A stretch of DNA of 64,000 nt, taken from positions 62,001-126,000 of the forward strand of contig JADLZK010009317.1 of assembly GCA_015847255.1 (NCBI GenBank), in the 5' to 3' direction. This document shows, piece by piece, positions 54,940-64,000 of this stretch. A model generated the notes under the pieces. That model was not told the DNA's origin and made no database searches. It saw nothing but the letters and a program-made list of their open reading frames with translations. Every line of letters begins with the position of its first letter. The stretch's first letter is position 1. This DNA is from Hyparrhenia diplandra. Its lineage: Eukaryota > Streptophyta > Magnoliopsida > Poales > Poaceae. A program made the position numbers and the translations under genes.

Positions 54940-56430
54940 ATGCCTGCGACCCCCGCAATCCCTAAGGGGGCCGGCGCACACGGCGCACACTCCAGTCCCA
55001 GCGATGCGGGATCCGCTGCCCAGGAGGAAGCCCAGCGCGAGCGGGGAGGCAGCCCGCGATGCTGCTCCCGCGCGAGTGCCCAGGCTGCCGGGAGGAAGCG
55101 CCGCCGCGGCAAAGGAACGGGAGGCGGCTGCCCAGCGCGAGCAGGAGGCGCGCTGCCGCGCGGCCCAGGCCTGCGCGGCTGCTGCTGCCGCCCTGGCCTC
55201 CGAAGCGCCCGGGCACCTCTTTGGCCCTCCTCCAGACCTCCGTGCAGCCATGCTGCAACACGAAGGCGTTGCACTTCTTCAACTCCACTCGCAAACTGTT
55301 GCTGTCAGCAAATATCAGAAACCACGTCACCACCATCCTTGACGTCGATTCTGGTAACTTCACTCGGGCTGGCGGGATCAGTTCCTTCTCATCCTCGGGA
55401 AGTTCTCTCTTCAGGGCCATGTTCTCGAGGAAGCTCCGGTCCTGTCTCTCCCGACGGGGTCGGTTGGACCGCGTCGTCAAGTCCTGGATCGTCGCCACGC
55501 TCACCGACGACCTCGGCGAGATCATCTCTGCCCGGGGTTCCACAGCGGCGCCACGCCTGGCTCGCCGTCGAATCTCAGTTCCTCGGGAACCGTGAGGCCC
55601 GCTCCATTCACCTAGAGACGCAGTTTCGCAACTTCGTCCAGGGCGACCTGAACATCACCGAGTACTGTCGCAAGCTGAAGAAGATGGTGGATGATCTGAC
55701 GGCCCTTGGCGAGGTCGTCACCGACCGCACACTCGTCCTCAACCTGATTCGGGGCCTCAACGAGCGCTTCAGCCACGTCGGGACGCTGCTCCGTCGCACT
55801 CGGCCCTTTCCCTCCTTCCTGGAGGCCCGTGATGACCTCATGCTTGAGGAAATCAGCCTGGACAACAAGAAGGAGTCTTCTGCCACTGCATTGACAGCCA
55901 CATCCCACTCGGCTGCTCCTCCACCATCCATGTCGAGCTCGGGTGGATCTGGCACCTCCAAGTCCTCCAATAACAACCGCCCGCAACAAGAAGGGCGGCG
56001 GCAAAGGGGCTCCAGCACCTCCTTGGGCGGTCAGCAGCAGCAGCGTCCACTGGCGGCCAGCAGCAGCCGGTCAACGCCCAGCAGCCTGCCGCCCGGCGGT
56101 CGCAGCTGGCCCAGCTTCTACAACCCATGGGCGGGCACGATCCAGATGTGGCCACACGGGCGCGACCACCGCTGGCTCCCATCCCGGTGCCTACACATCT
56201 ACAAAAAGCGCAGCAGCAGGCCCAAGCACAAGTGCAGCAGCATGCTGTCCAGCAGCAGCAGCAGCAGGCGCTGATGGCAGCCCAGCAGCATCAGGCGCTG
56301 CTGGCTGCCCAGCAGCAGCACCTCGTCCAGCCAGGCGCGGCCACTAATGGCGCCAACCAGTGGGCTGCCCGGGGGCTGTACAACCCCATGGCCGGCCTGC
56401 CTTCCTGGGACCCCAGCGCCCTCGCCTCTG
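54940..56430 (+). pseudogene. Copia gag relic
   Basis: The N-terminal part is in broken frames: NIRNHVTTILDVDSGNFTR at about 55305-55360 is the gag start seen in plant Copia proteins, and VVKSWIVATLTDDLGEII follows. Then in the 54940 frame come VESQFLGNREARSIHLETQF, FVQGDLNITEYCRKLKKM, DDLTALGEVVTDRTLVLNLI, RGLNERFSHVGT and RDDLMLEEISL, the UBN2/retrotran-gag core. A Gln/Ser-rich linker follows (56020-56340). No intact CCHC knuckle is seen. At least two frameshifts break the frame. Confidence 0.85.
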
Positions 56431-56459
56431 TCTTCAGCACTGCTACGCTGAACCCTCCG

Positions 56460-59400
56460 GCGTCGAATGACTGGTACATCGACACAGGTGCTACCTCTCA
56501 TATGACATCTCAACCCTCCTCCCTTTCACACACTTTTTTCTTGCGGTACCCTACTCCATCATCTATTATTGTCGGTAATCGCTCCACCCTTCCTGTCACA
56601 GCCATTGGCTCTACAGAGATTTCTCCTCATTTTTGCCTTAATAATGTTCTTGTGTCACCACAGCTTATTAAGAATCTTATCTCTGTTCGCCAATTTACTA
56701 CTGATAATAATTGCTCTGTTGAGTTTGACCCCGCTAGTTGTTCTGTGAAGGTTCTTCCATCTCGGAGAGAGATCGTCAGATACAATAGCTCTAGGCCGTT
56801 GTATCCACTCCACCCACCACCAACACACTCCCTCGTCGCCCAGGCATCCTCCCCGCTCTGGCATCGTCGTCTTGGTCATCCGGGTCTTGAAGCTTTGTCC
56901 AAGCTTGCGTCCAGTGTCTCCTGTCCTATTCAGGACTGCTTCGAGTTGTGTCATGCGTGTCAGTTAGGGCGTCATGTTAGATTGCCTTTTCATGGGTCTA
57001 CTTCTCGTGCGTCTAACAAGTTTGATCTTATACATTGTGATCTATGGACATCTCCAATTGTGAGCATCTCTGGTTATAAATACTATTTGGTCATTCTTGA
57101 TGATTGCACTCATTACTTATGGACTTTCCCTTTACGCCTAAAATCTGACACTTTCAGCACACTCAACAGCTTCATTGCCTACGCCTCTACCCAGTTCGAT
57201 GCCCGCGTCAAAGCTGTCCAGTGTGACAACGGGCGCGAATTCGACAACTCCAGCTCCCGGCAATTCTTCCTCTCCCAAGGCATCCATCTCCGTATGTCCT
57301 GCCCCTACACCTCGCCTGAAAACGGTAAAGCAGAACGCATTATTGGCTCCATAAATAATGTAGTTCGCTCCCTCCTCTTTCGGCGCCCATGCTCGTCCTA
57401 TTGGGCCGAGGCGCTCTCCGACCATTGTTCTTCTTAACCTCCTGCCAACCAAGACTCTAGATTTCTCCACCCCTCATCTTGCCCTCATGGGCAAGCCACC
57501 CACATATAGTCATCTCCGAGTCTTCGGTTGCAAGTGTTATCCCAACATGTCGGCTACAACACCTCACAAACTCGCTCCCTAGGTCTGTCCTTTGTGTCTT
57601 CCTAGGATATTCCGCTCATCACAAAGGGTACCGCTGCCTTGACCTCTCCTCCAACAAAGTCATTGTCTCCTGGCACGTCATCTTTGATGAAACGACCTTT
57701 CCCTTTGCTGAGCGTCACGGTCCTAGTGATCCAGCGGACTTTCAGTTCCTTGAGGATGATTCTACTGACTCTGTGCTCCCTCCTATTGGGCCGGTGCACA
57801 AGTTTTTGTCTGCCGGCACACCCTGCGGCGTCCTGATGTCCCGGCGCCCCTACCGGTTCCTCGAGCACGTGCACGGGCGCCCTCACCGCCGGCCGAGGAT
57901 GCCGCCGATGCCCGGTGCCTAAGCTCTACATCCCCCCGCGCGGACTCGGGGCCTCCCACCACCACCATGCGCGGCCACAGCGTCGCCCGATTGCACTCTA
58001 CATCCCGCACACCATCAAGCGGCGACACCCACGACGCCTTCTCCCGCGCCCACGCGCAGCCGGGTTCGCCGCCCGGTGCTCGGTGCCCTCCCTGGCCCAC
58101 GCCCCGCCATGTTTCTAGGGGTGTCGAGCTCCACCGGGGTTTCCACCCATTCGCCGGCTTCGCTGTTCGCCCCCGGTACATGCGCGAGGTCGCGCCATCA
58201 GCTCCTCCGGCCCCAATTTTGCCCTAAGGTGCGGTTGTTGTCCCTCCGGTGGATCGAACCCAGCACCACCATGAGCACACGGGCCAAGAGCGGCTTCTCG
58301 GATGCTGGCGCCTACCACGTCGCCTCTCTCGCGGCATGCAGAAGACCTTCACGCGCCGCTTGCCGGTGCAATTGGCGCCTTTGCTATGGAAGAGGAACAC
58401 GAGTGCTCTCCTTCGAAATCACACGGGATTCGTGCCTCGACCCCTCGGGCCAATGTTGTCACCGAGGAAGTGGATCTTCAAGCACAAGTTTGATCCCCGA
58501 TGGCTCCTTTGAGAGGTACAAAGGCACGTTGGGTACTTGGCGGATTCACCCGGCGATTTGGTGTTGACTTTGATGAGACATTTAGTCCGTCGTCAAGCCG
58601 CCCGCGATGCGCGCGCGGTGCTCTCCGGCTCTCTCCGCGGGTGGCCTATTTATCAAGCGGATGTGAAGAATGCCTTCCTTCATGGCAATTTGACCGAGAC
58701 AGTTCTTGCCGCCAGCGGCGAGGGGTTCGAGGGTCCAGCTCGCCCGGATCATGTCTGCCTCCTCGGGAAGTCTACGTATGGGCCGAAGCGGGCGCCTCGT
58801 GCATGGTACGGTCGTATGGCCTCTTTTTCGGTGTCCCTCGGATTTGTTGAAGCCAAGTCGATACCTCCCTCTTCATCTATCGGCGTGGCTCCCGATATTG
58901 CCTACCCGATGCTCTATGTGTATGATATTGTCCTCACGGCTTCCACACGGTCTCCTTCAATGGGGATCATCTCAGCGCTTGAAGAAGAGTTCGCAATGAA
59001 GGATCTTGGTGTCTTTCATCACTTCCTCGGCATGCGAGGTTCAGCCACAGTGGCGCGGTCTTCTCCTCTCACAGCGGCGGTACATGCTCCATATTACGAA
59101 GCGTGAAGGGATGTCTCGAATGCAAGCCGTGCTCCACTCCGATTGACACCAACCCGAAGGTAGCTGCGGTGAGGGGGCACCGAGTGTACGATCCCTGAGA
59201 CTGCAGCGGCCTTCTTGCCGGAGCTCGCCGATGCGGCGTTCACTCGACCAGACATCGCCTATGTAGTTTCAGCAGGTCCGCGCCCATGCATGATCCATGT
59301 GAGCCTCACCTTGCAGCCTTGAAGCGCATTCTTCGCTATGTTTGTGGCACCCTCCACCTCGGTCTCCTGCTGCGACCATCCTCGACGACTGATCTTGTGG

Positions 59401-59870
59401 TGTATACTGATGCTGATTGGGCTGGGTGTCCGGACACTTTCGTGGGTCCACCTCGGGCTATGGTGTGTTCCTTGGTGACAACCTTGTCTCCTGGTCCTCG
59501 AAGCGCGAACACGTGTGTCAAGATCGAGTGCGAAGCTAAGTATCGCGGAGTGGCCAACGGAGTTGCGAGAGGCCACCCGGGCGGCGCGATTGCTCATGGA
59601 GCTGCACGCCCCTCTTCGGCGCCCCACACCGGTGTATTGCGACAACATCGGTGCCATCTACATGACCTCCAATCAGTTCAGCATCGAGAACTAGGCACAT
59701 CGAGATTGATCTTCACTTTGTCCGCGAGCGAGTTGCTATTGGTGATGTCCGAGTCCTGCATGTTCCCACCTCGTCACAGGATGCAGATATCTTCACCAAA
59801 GGGCTGCCCTCCTCGGTGTTCACGGAGTTCAAGTCCAGTCTCAACGTGCAAAGTGGTTGACGTTTCGACT
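56460..59870 (+). pseudogene. Copia pol relic: protease, integrase, RT, RNase H
   Basis: The protease motif DTGATSH is at 56481-56501. The integrase zinc-binding WHRRLGHPG...CHACQLG lies at 56850-56965, followed by the catalytic region CDLW, CDNGREF (57220-57240) and PYTSPENGKAER (57305-57340). GCKCYPNMS and FLGYSAHHKGYRCLD come from 57530. A long damaged linker follows (57900-58490). RT motifs are YQADVKNAFLHGNLTE (58650-58700), APRAWYGRM and, at the catalytic site, YVYD (58915-58926) where YVDD is expected. RNase H has AALKRILRYVCGTLHLGLLL and VVYTDADWAG (59395-59430), with the KIECEAKYRGV motif near 59520. Multiple frameshifts and the lost catalytic Asp mean no activity. Confidence 0.9.
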
Positions 59871-59879
59871 GAGGAGGAG
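59871..59879 (+). other. Polypurine tract of Copia element 1
   Basis: GAGGAGGAG immediately before the 3' LTR. Confidence 0.8.
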
Positions 59880-60049
59880 TGTTAGAATATGCGCCATTAG
59901 GCTTTAGGGGTTAAGATAGGTAGATGGTAGATTAGGCAAGGATCACTGTTGATTGGGTGTTTGTATAAACCCTAGGGATCCTTGCCTATTTATGTAACCT
60001 GTGCACATTGCCATCAATCCATCGATAATCCTGTGGACCAATTCTTTCA
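59880..60049 (+). repeat. 3' LTR of Copia element 1
   Basis: 170 bp, shorter than the 5' LTR by an internal segment between two CATTAGGCT repeats. Confidence 0.92.
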
Positions 60050-60054
60050 CATGG

Positions 60055-60975
60055 AAGACAGAGTACATGGGAAAAATGCTGGCACACAAATTGTATAGTA
60101 TTCAGTTTAACGTACAGTAGCATATCCAGTTGTGTGTTTCTGGCCTTCTTTAGCTAGCTGCAATTCAGATGTGAATTACCAACTAAACAACCTGGAAGAC
60201 CAAATACTCTCATGAGATACATATCTGCTGATACTACTGTAGAGGGTGTATGGATGAAACATCTGACTGTGAATTACCAAAACTTTTCTGATCTATCTAC
60301 AATTGCAGCCGCTGTTTGTGTCTGTTTCCTACTTTTTCTAGTCTTCTTCAGAATGGAGGGTGGCTGTGTCTTGTAGGATGAACGATGAAGGAAGGAAAAC
60401 AAATCCCATTCATTTTTGCAAAGGCTCACCTGTCAGAAAGCAAGTTTGGCACCATTCTTCTAAACACGGGTCCAGACAACCAGAGTGAGTGAGTATACTG
60501 TATTCCTGCCACTGACCAGTAGATAACCACTGCATTCAGAGAGATTCATTCCAAATGGCACAGCCCATGTTAAACAATAGGTTGCATTTGTAGTTAAACA
60601 ATAGCCCAAGTTCCACATGGGGAAGAAGAATCATGATTTACACTGCAAGAAATTCATCAACAATAGGTCACAGCCCAGGTTAAACAGTGAGCCCCATAGT
60701 CCTGGCTATTCAACTCTCACCGGATCACAAGTCTCCCAATATGACTTTCGACAAATCAAATACTTGCAGATTAGTTATAGTAATAAAGATCTGCCTTTTT
60801 CTTTTCTTAGAAAAATAAGTTTACATATAAAGACATATTTCTTCAATGGTTTCAGCTCAAGCATCAACATTTTTCCTACTTGCCAACTTAAACGAACGCA
60901 GCAAGAATGCAGGATACAGCTGCTAGCTAAACATAGAACTGCGTAACTATACGCTAGAATGTCGTACCTGCAGCT
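60055..60975. other. NLR downstream flank and 3' UTR side of the SMU2-like exon
   Basis: No coding region. The right half (about 60540-60975) is probably the 3' UTR of the minus-strand SMU2-like exon. It has repeated words CACAGCCCA.GTTAAACA (60558 and 60672). Confidence 0.4.
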
Positions 60976-61252
60976 TCAGCCACGCTGTTTCTTCGAGCTA
61001 GGTAAATCAACATCATAGTGACCGCCATCTTCTGCCCCATCTTTCTCACCCTTCTTCGTAGCCAGGATCTTGTTAATCTTGTGGAGGTCATTCGTGAGCT
61101 TCTGGTCATTCTTCTCCTTCCTGGTCTTCCTGCCATCCTGCATCTTCACCCCAAACTGGAAGGCAGCCTTCGGCACGGCTTCTTTCTGATCGTTTGTATT
61201 TCTCCCACTCCTCTTCAGTCTCAAAGTCCCACCTGTGAAGACGGCCCTTCGC
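60976..61252 (-). pseudogene. SMU2: SMU2/RED-like splicing factor, last coding exon with a frameshift
   Basis: RED/SMU2 is a spliceosome-associated protein that partners SMU1. On the minus strand an AG acceptor precedes AKGRLHRWDFETEEEWEKY (from 61252). After a one-base insertion near 61190 it continues KEAVPKAAFQFGVKMQDGRK, KNDQKLTNDLHKINKILATK and DVDLPSSKKQRG before the TGA at 60976-60978. This is the RED_C region and it ends where the family normally ends. Upstream (61253-61560) is intron-like DNA, with no earlier exon in the window, so the rest of the gene is absent. The single frameshift suggests a recent pseudogene piece or a sequence error. Confidence 0.85.
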
Positions 61253-61660
61253 CTGCTCAAGAATCATATATCAGAGTACACTACATAGATGGCCCAAAAG
61301 TGACAATGATAAAGCTTGCTCTATCACTCCACAACAGATGTAATCATGAACTTGAGTAAACCATTTTAAATCAAAAGTCACAATCTAAATCACAGCTGAA
61401 CAATGGAAGATGTGCAGGCTAAACAACCAGAAGAAAGTAACATCAGGAAATGGTCTCGGGATTGCGCTAAAATACCAGACAGAATAGTAAATAAAAGATC
61501 TCACAAAAACAGCTAGAAACTTCACTGTAAGTTTTTCAGAATATTCAAATACATGAAGCAAAATGATGCAGACCTAGAAAGGCTAAAAGGAAATACAAAG
61601 ATGGTAGCTTTAAGTGAAGAGCTACAACAGATGATTGTTTTTGTAAGTGAAGAAGTATAA
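61253..61660. other. Intron-like DNA between the SMU2-like exon and LecRK 3
   Basis: AT-rich, no ORF. From about 61555 it becomes homologous to 47460 onward, which marks the edge of the duplicated LecRK segment. Confidence 0.45.
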
Positions 61661-61666
61661 CAGTAA

Positions 61667-63293
61667 TTATGTGAAAATAAAAAGTAATATTACAGTCAAT
61701 ATATAATACACACAACTGCCCATAGACCAGAGGCAGCCCAACAACAGTGATGAATGTAAATCATGCCAACACTTTTCGAATTCGAACAAGGCCGAGGGCG
61801 CCCGACTCGGAAGAGAACTTGGAGTGGCCCCGGTTGTCGTGGTCATGGAAGAGGAGCTCTGAACGGACAAGGCGCCCATAGCATGTCCGGTGGCGGCAAA
61901 TTCTGACACCGTCCCGTACATCTGCGGCGTGAGCTCGGGCTTTGGCCCCTCCGACCGCAAAAAGTTCATGGCCTGCGCAATGGGCGGCCGCTCGTTCTGG
62001 TCAGGGTGAGCGCACCACAGCCCGGCGACGAGCACTCTCTCCATGCACCTATCATGGACCTCGTCGCGGTGGCTCTCAGCCGCTCGTGAGCTGCATCAAC
62101 GATCGCATTCCGGCTGTACAGGCCCCACATCCACTTGACCAGGACGAAGTGTGCGCCGCCTTCAATAAGGATCACAGGGCACCGACCGGAGACGATCTCG
62201 AGGAGCACGATGCCAAAGCTGTAGACGTCGGAGAAGGTGCTCGGTTGGGCCGTGTTGACAAACTCTGGGTCGATGTATCCCGCGGTGCCCATCACGGCCC
62301 CGGTGGTGTGCCACCGTGCACCATGATCGCCCGAGCCGGGCCAGGCCAAAGTCGCCGAGCCTGGTGCTGGGGACTCATCCAGCATGATGTTGCTTGGCTT
62401 GATGTCGCCGTGCACCACGCATTGCTCCCACTCCTGATGGAGATACCGCAGCGCCCGATCCCAAGCCAAGGATAATCTGGTACCTATATATGTACCTTAA
62501 AAATCAATCAGTGTTTGCATTGGTAAAAGAGATAATGCTAGTCTAAATAATCAGAGTCATCAGCAGGATGTTGTTTACCTTTCTGGCCACGTCAAAAACT
62601 TTCACCGTCACTGCCGTGAAGATGCCTGTCGAGGCTGCCTTGAGCCACCAGCTCATAGGCGAGCAAGAGTCCATGGCGGCTGTCGCACCAGCCCAGAAGT
62701 TGCACGAGATTGCGGTGCTTGAGCCGGCTGATGATCCTCACCTCCGCCTCGAACTCCTTTCTCCCCTGCGCTGGCGACTCCGGCGATAACATCTTGATGG
62801 CCACCGCGGCGCTCTTCGCCCGACAACGGGCGAGCCCCCTGTAGACGCTTCGAAGCCACCGTGACCGAGCTTGCCGTCCTCTCCGGAAGTTGTTGGTGGC
62901 GGCCGCCAGGTCGCGTACATGTACCCGGGGGCTACTGGCAGCCACTCTCTCAAGCTCGGCCCTGCTGTCATCTTGTTCTTGGTAATCGCCGCCGCCGCCG
63001 CTGCTTCCATTTGGTGGTGGCATTCCTCTTCCTCCAGATCTTCTTCTTCTGCGCTTCTGCTGGCATACCAGCACGGATGCACATGCCAACAGAAATAGCA
63101 GAGGCACTAGCAAGGCGATTATCAGGTTTCTTCCTACTGATCCCTTCTCGGTGTCAGGTGTGTGAGCCGGCAGCGGCGCCATTGCTGGTGGTTCTTGCAG
63201 GGTGGATGTGAATGACCATGCGTGCAGCTCGGCATAGCTGCCAGTCGCCGATGAGAAGCCTACGGCGACCAACAGTAAAATTCCACCATTCAT
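61667..63293 (-). pseudogene. LecRK 3: lectin-less receptor kinase relic
   Basis: The minus-strand frame starts MNGGILLLVAVGFSSATGS with only the last 25 or so residues of the lectin domain (AWSFTSTL). A membrane segment (LIIALLVPLLFLLACASVLV) follows, then RRRRRSGG and the kinase: VRDLAAATNNF, a decayed P-loop, VAIKMLSPES, FEAEVRIISRLKHRNLVQLLG, then a 95-bp GT-AG insert (62484-62578), YLHQEWEQCVVHGDIKPSN (62395-62450), TAGYIDPEFVN, YSFGIVLLEIVSG and VERVLVAGLW-type sequence. The DFG block is destroyed (SATLAWPGSGDHGA). Two to three frameshifts occur. It shares the kinase half and 3' flank with LecRK 2 by segmental duplication. The signal peptide and most of the lectin domain are missing upstream. 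Confidence 0.88.
62484..62578 (-). other. GT-AG intron-like insert in LecRK 3 (95 bp)
   Basis: The minus strand reads CAGAAAG|GTAAACAACATCC ... ACATATATAG|GTACCAG. It lies at exactly the position where LecRK 1 is continuous (CAAAG|GTACCAG). AT-rich, with proper donor and acceptor. Confidence 0.8.
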
Positions 63294-63650
63294 ATTGATG
63301 ACTCTATATGCACACCAACACCACTTTCAAAGAAAAAGGAAATTAATCTCAAATTAGATGCCCCAAATGAACTTTGAAAAACTGATCGAGCAAAATGTTT
63401 CAAGTATACCTTTTGTGGCCTGCGACTATATCAGAGCTAGGGAGCCACCGACTGACAAGCTAGGTTGCCAAGGCACCGTGTTCGAGCCAGTCGACGAAGA
63501 TGAAGGACTGAAGCTGCTGAGCTGAGGCACTAACCATATGCGAGATGTGGGTGATGAGTCAAGGTCCATCTATTGGTTGAGAGTTGTGGCAGATGTGGAT
63601 TCAAAATCTATCTCATTCTTTGAAAGTCACAGAGCGGCCGAGCTTTGTAC
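63294..63650. other. Upstream flank of LecRK 3, no gene seen
   Basis: No lectin-domain sequence continues here, so LecRK 3 is truncated at 63293. No TE border was identified. Confidence 0.4.
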
Positions 63651-63790
63651 TCCATCTGTCCTAAACTAATCAGCTCCTAGAATTATTCAAAGTCGGGCGC
63701 GCTTTCTTGAGCTTGATCAACTTTTATAGTAAAGAATACAATATTTATGACACCAAATAAAGTTGATTATGGAAAAAATCATAATGTTTC
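63650..63790. mobile_element. Stowaway-like MITE relic
   Basis: CTCCATCTGTCCTAAACTAA after a TA at the left, then CTAGAATTATTCAAAGTC, matching the left end and interior style of the relic at 47600. The right end is not recognisable. Confidence 0.5.
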
Positions 63791-64000
63791 TAGTGATACT
63801 GCCCCTGCGGTGCTCCCTCGATGTGACGACCGGTGCTGCTGCCCTGCGGACGCCCGTCCCAGGCTGTTGCCAACTGTGCCTCACCGGCCGCCACGATCGC
63901 CACGGGCCCCTTGCGGTCATCCTGTCACAAATGCGCCACGGTATGTGCACGCGTGGCAGGGACGGGGCCAGCGCCACCCGGTCGATCGCCTGAACCTCAC
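63791..64000. other. Window edge, GC-rich, unidentified
   Basis: Open frames exist on both strands (63717-63977 minus, 63763-63993 plus). Neither shows a known domain, and the window ends here. Confidence 0.3.

Larger units (their letters stand above)
54666..60049 (+). mobile_element. Copia element 1, complete structure, degenerate coding
   Basis: The 5' LTR is 54666-54876 (211 bp) and the 3' LTR is 59880-60049 (170 bp), both TGTTAGAATATG...CAATTCTTTCA. The primer-binding site TGGTATCACGCTAGG starts at 54877 and the polypurine tract GAGGAGGAG at 59871. Domain order is gag, protease, integrase, RT, RNase H, which is Ty1/Copia. The LTRs differ by a 41-bp segment (lost between direct CATTAGGCT repeats in the 3' LTR) and a few substitutions. 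The TSD is CATGG. The element sits in the 3' region of the NLR relic. Confidence 0.95.

Overview
The window is nuclear DNA of a grass (Poaceae). Evidence: L-type lectin receptor kinase (LecRK) copies, a plant NLR fragment, a SMU2/RED-type splicing-factor exon, a plant SCAR/WAVE exon pair, GC-rich CCG/CGG coding segments, Stowaway MITEs with CTCCCTCYGTCC ends, and CACTA elements with 'TTTGCCGAGTGCC' subterminal repeats of the sort common in grasses. The species cannot be fixed from the sequence. I see no intact host gene. It is a decayed immune-receptor locus filled with nested transposons.

Layout. 1-8039: a nearly complete L1-type LINE (671-7664) bounded by a 16-bp target-site duplication (TSD). 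8040-18414: a non-autonomous LTR retrotransposon (element 1, TSD GAGTG) whose 5' LTR is split by a 6.9-kb CACTA element (8057-14932); that CACTA carries an intron-containing HD-Zip IV fragment and a tandem array. 18729-19940: a 1.2-kb CACTA. 20024-20675: a Mutator-like element with a 9-bp TSD and an apparent empty site in a duplicated copy near 45.67 kb. 21037-24193: a second LTR element type with a gag relic (element 3, TSD TATAG). 24.7-27.06 kb: a TNP2 transposase relic, then a LINE whose 5' part is inverted (twin-priming layout).

27871-39776 was one LecRK gene. A 9.8-kb CACTA (28032-37799, TSD TGA) with a degenerate TNP2 transposase and a roughly 1-kb inverted repeat split its lectin domain. 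40.4-47.7 kb holds a complete Stowaway MITE, a long-TIR MULE (43317-44447), a SCAR/WAVE fragment, a third LINE relic and a Stowaway relic. 47790-48625 is a truncated LecRK kinase on the minus strand. 48730-51939 is a second copy of the element-1 LTR family (element 2, TSD TAGGG); one of its open frames begins with a linker-histone/HMGA-like (H15) domain. 52.0-54.07 kb is an NLR leucine-rich-repeat relic split by another 1.2-kb CACTA (52318-53509, TSD TAG). 54666-60049 is a complete but degenerate Copia element (TSD CATGG). 60976-61252 is the last coding exon of a SMU2/RED-like gene with a frameshift, and 61667-63293 is a third LecRK relic on the minus strand.

How the parts relate. Three LecRK relics and two pairs of duplicated flanks (about 20.0/45.65 kb and 47.5/61.6 kb) show a locus that grew by segmental duplication and was then broken by insertions. 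The least familiar content is the element 1/element 2 family, which shares an Asp/Asn-rich protein not recognisable as gag or pol, with an H15 domain at the front in one copy. Other points worth a second look are a 95-122 bp GT-AG intron-like insert in two LecRK copies but not the third, and the long inverted repeat in the 9.8-kb CACTA.
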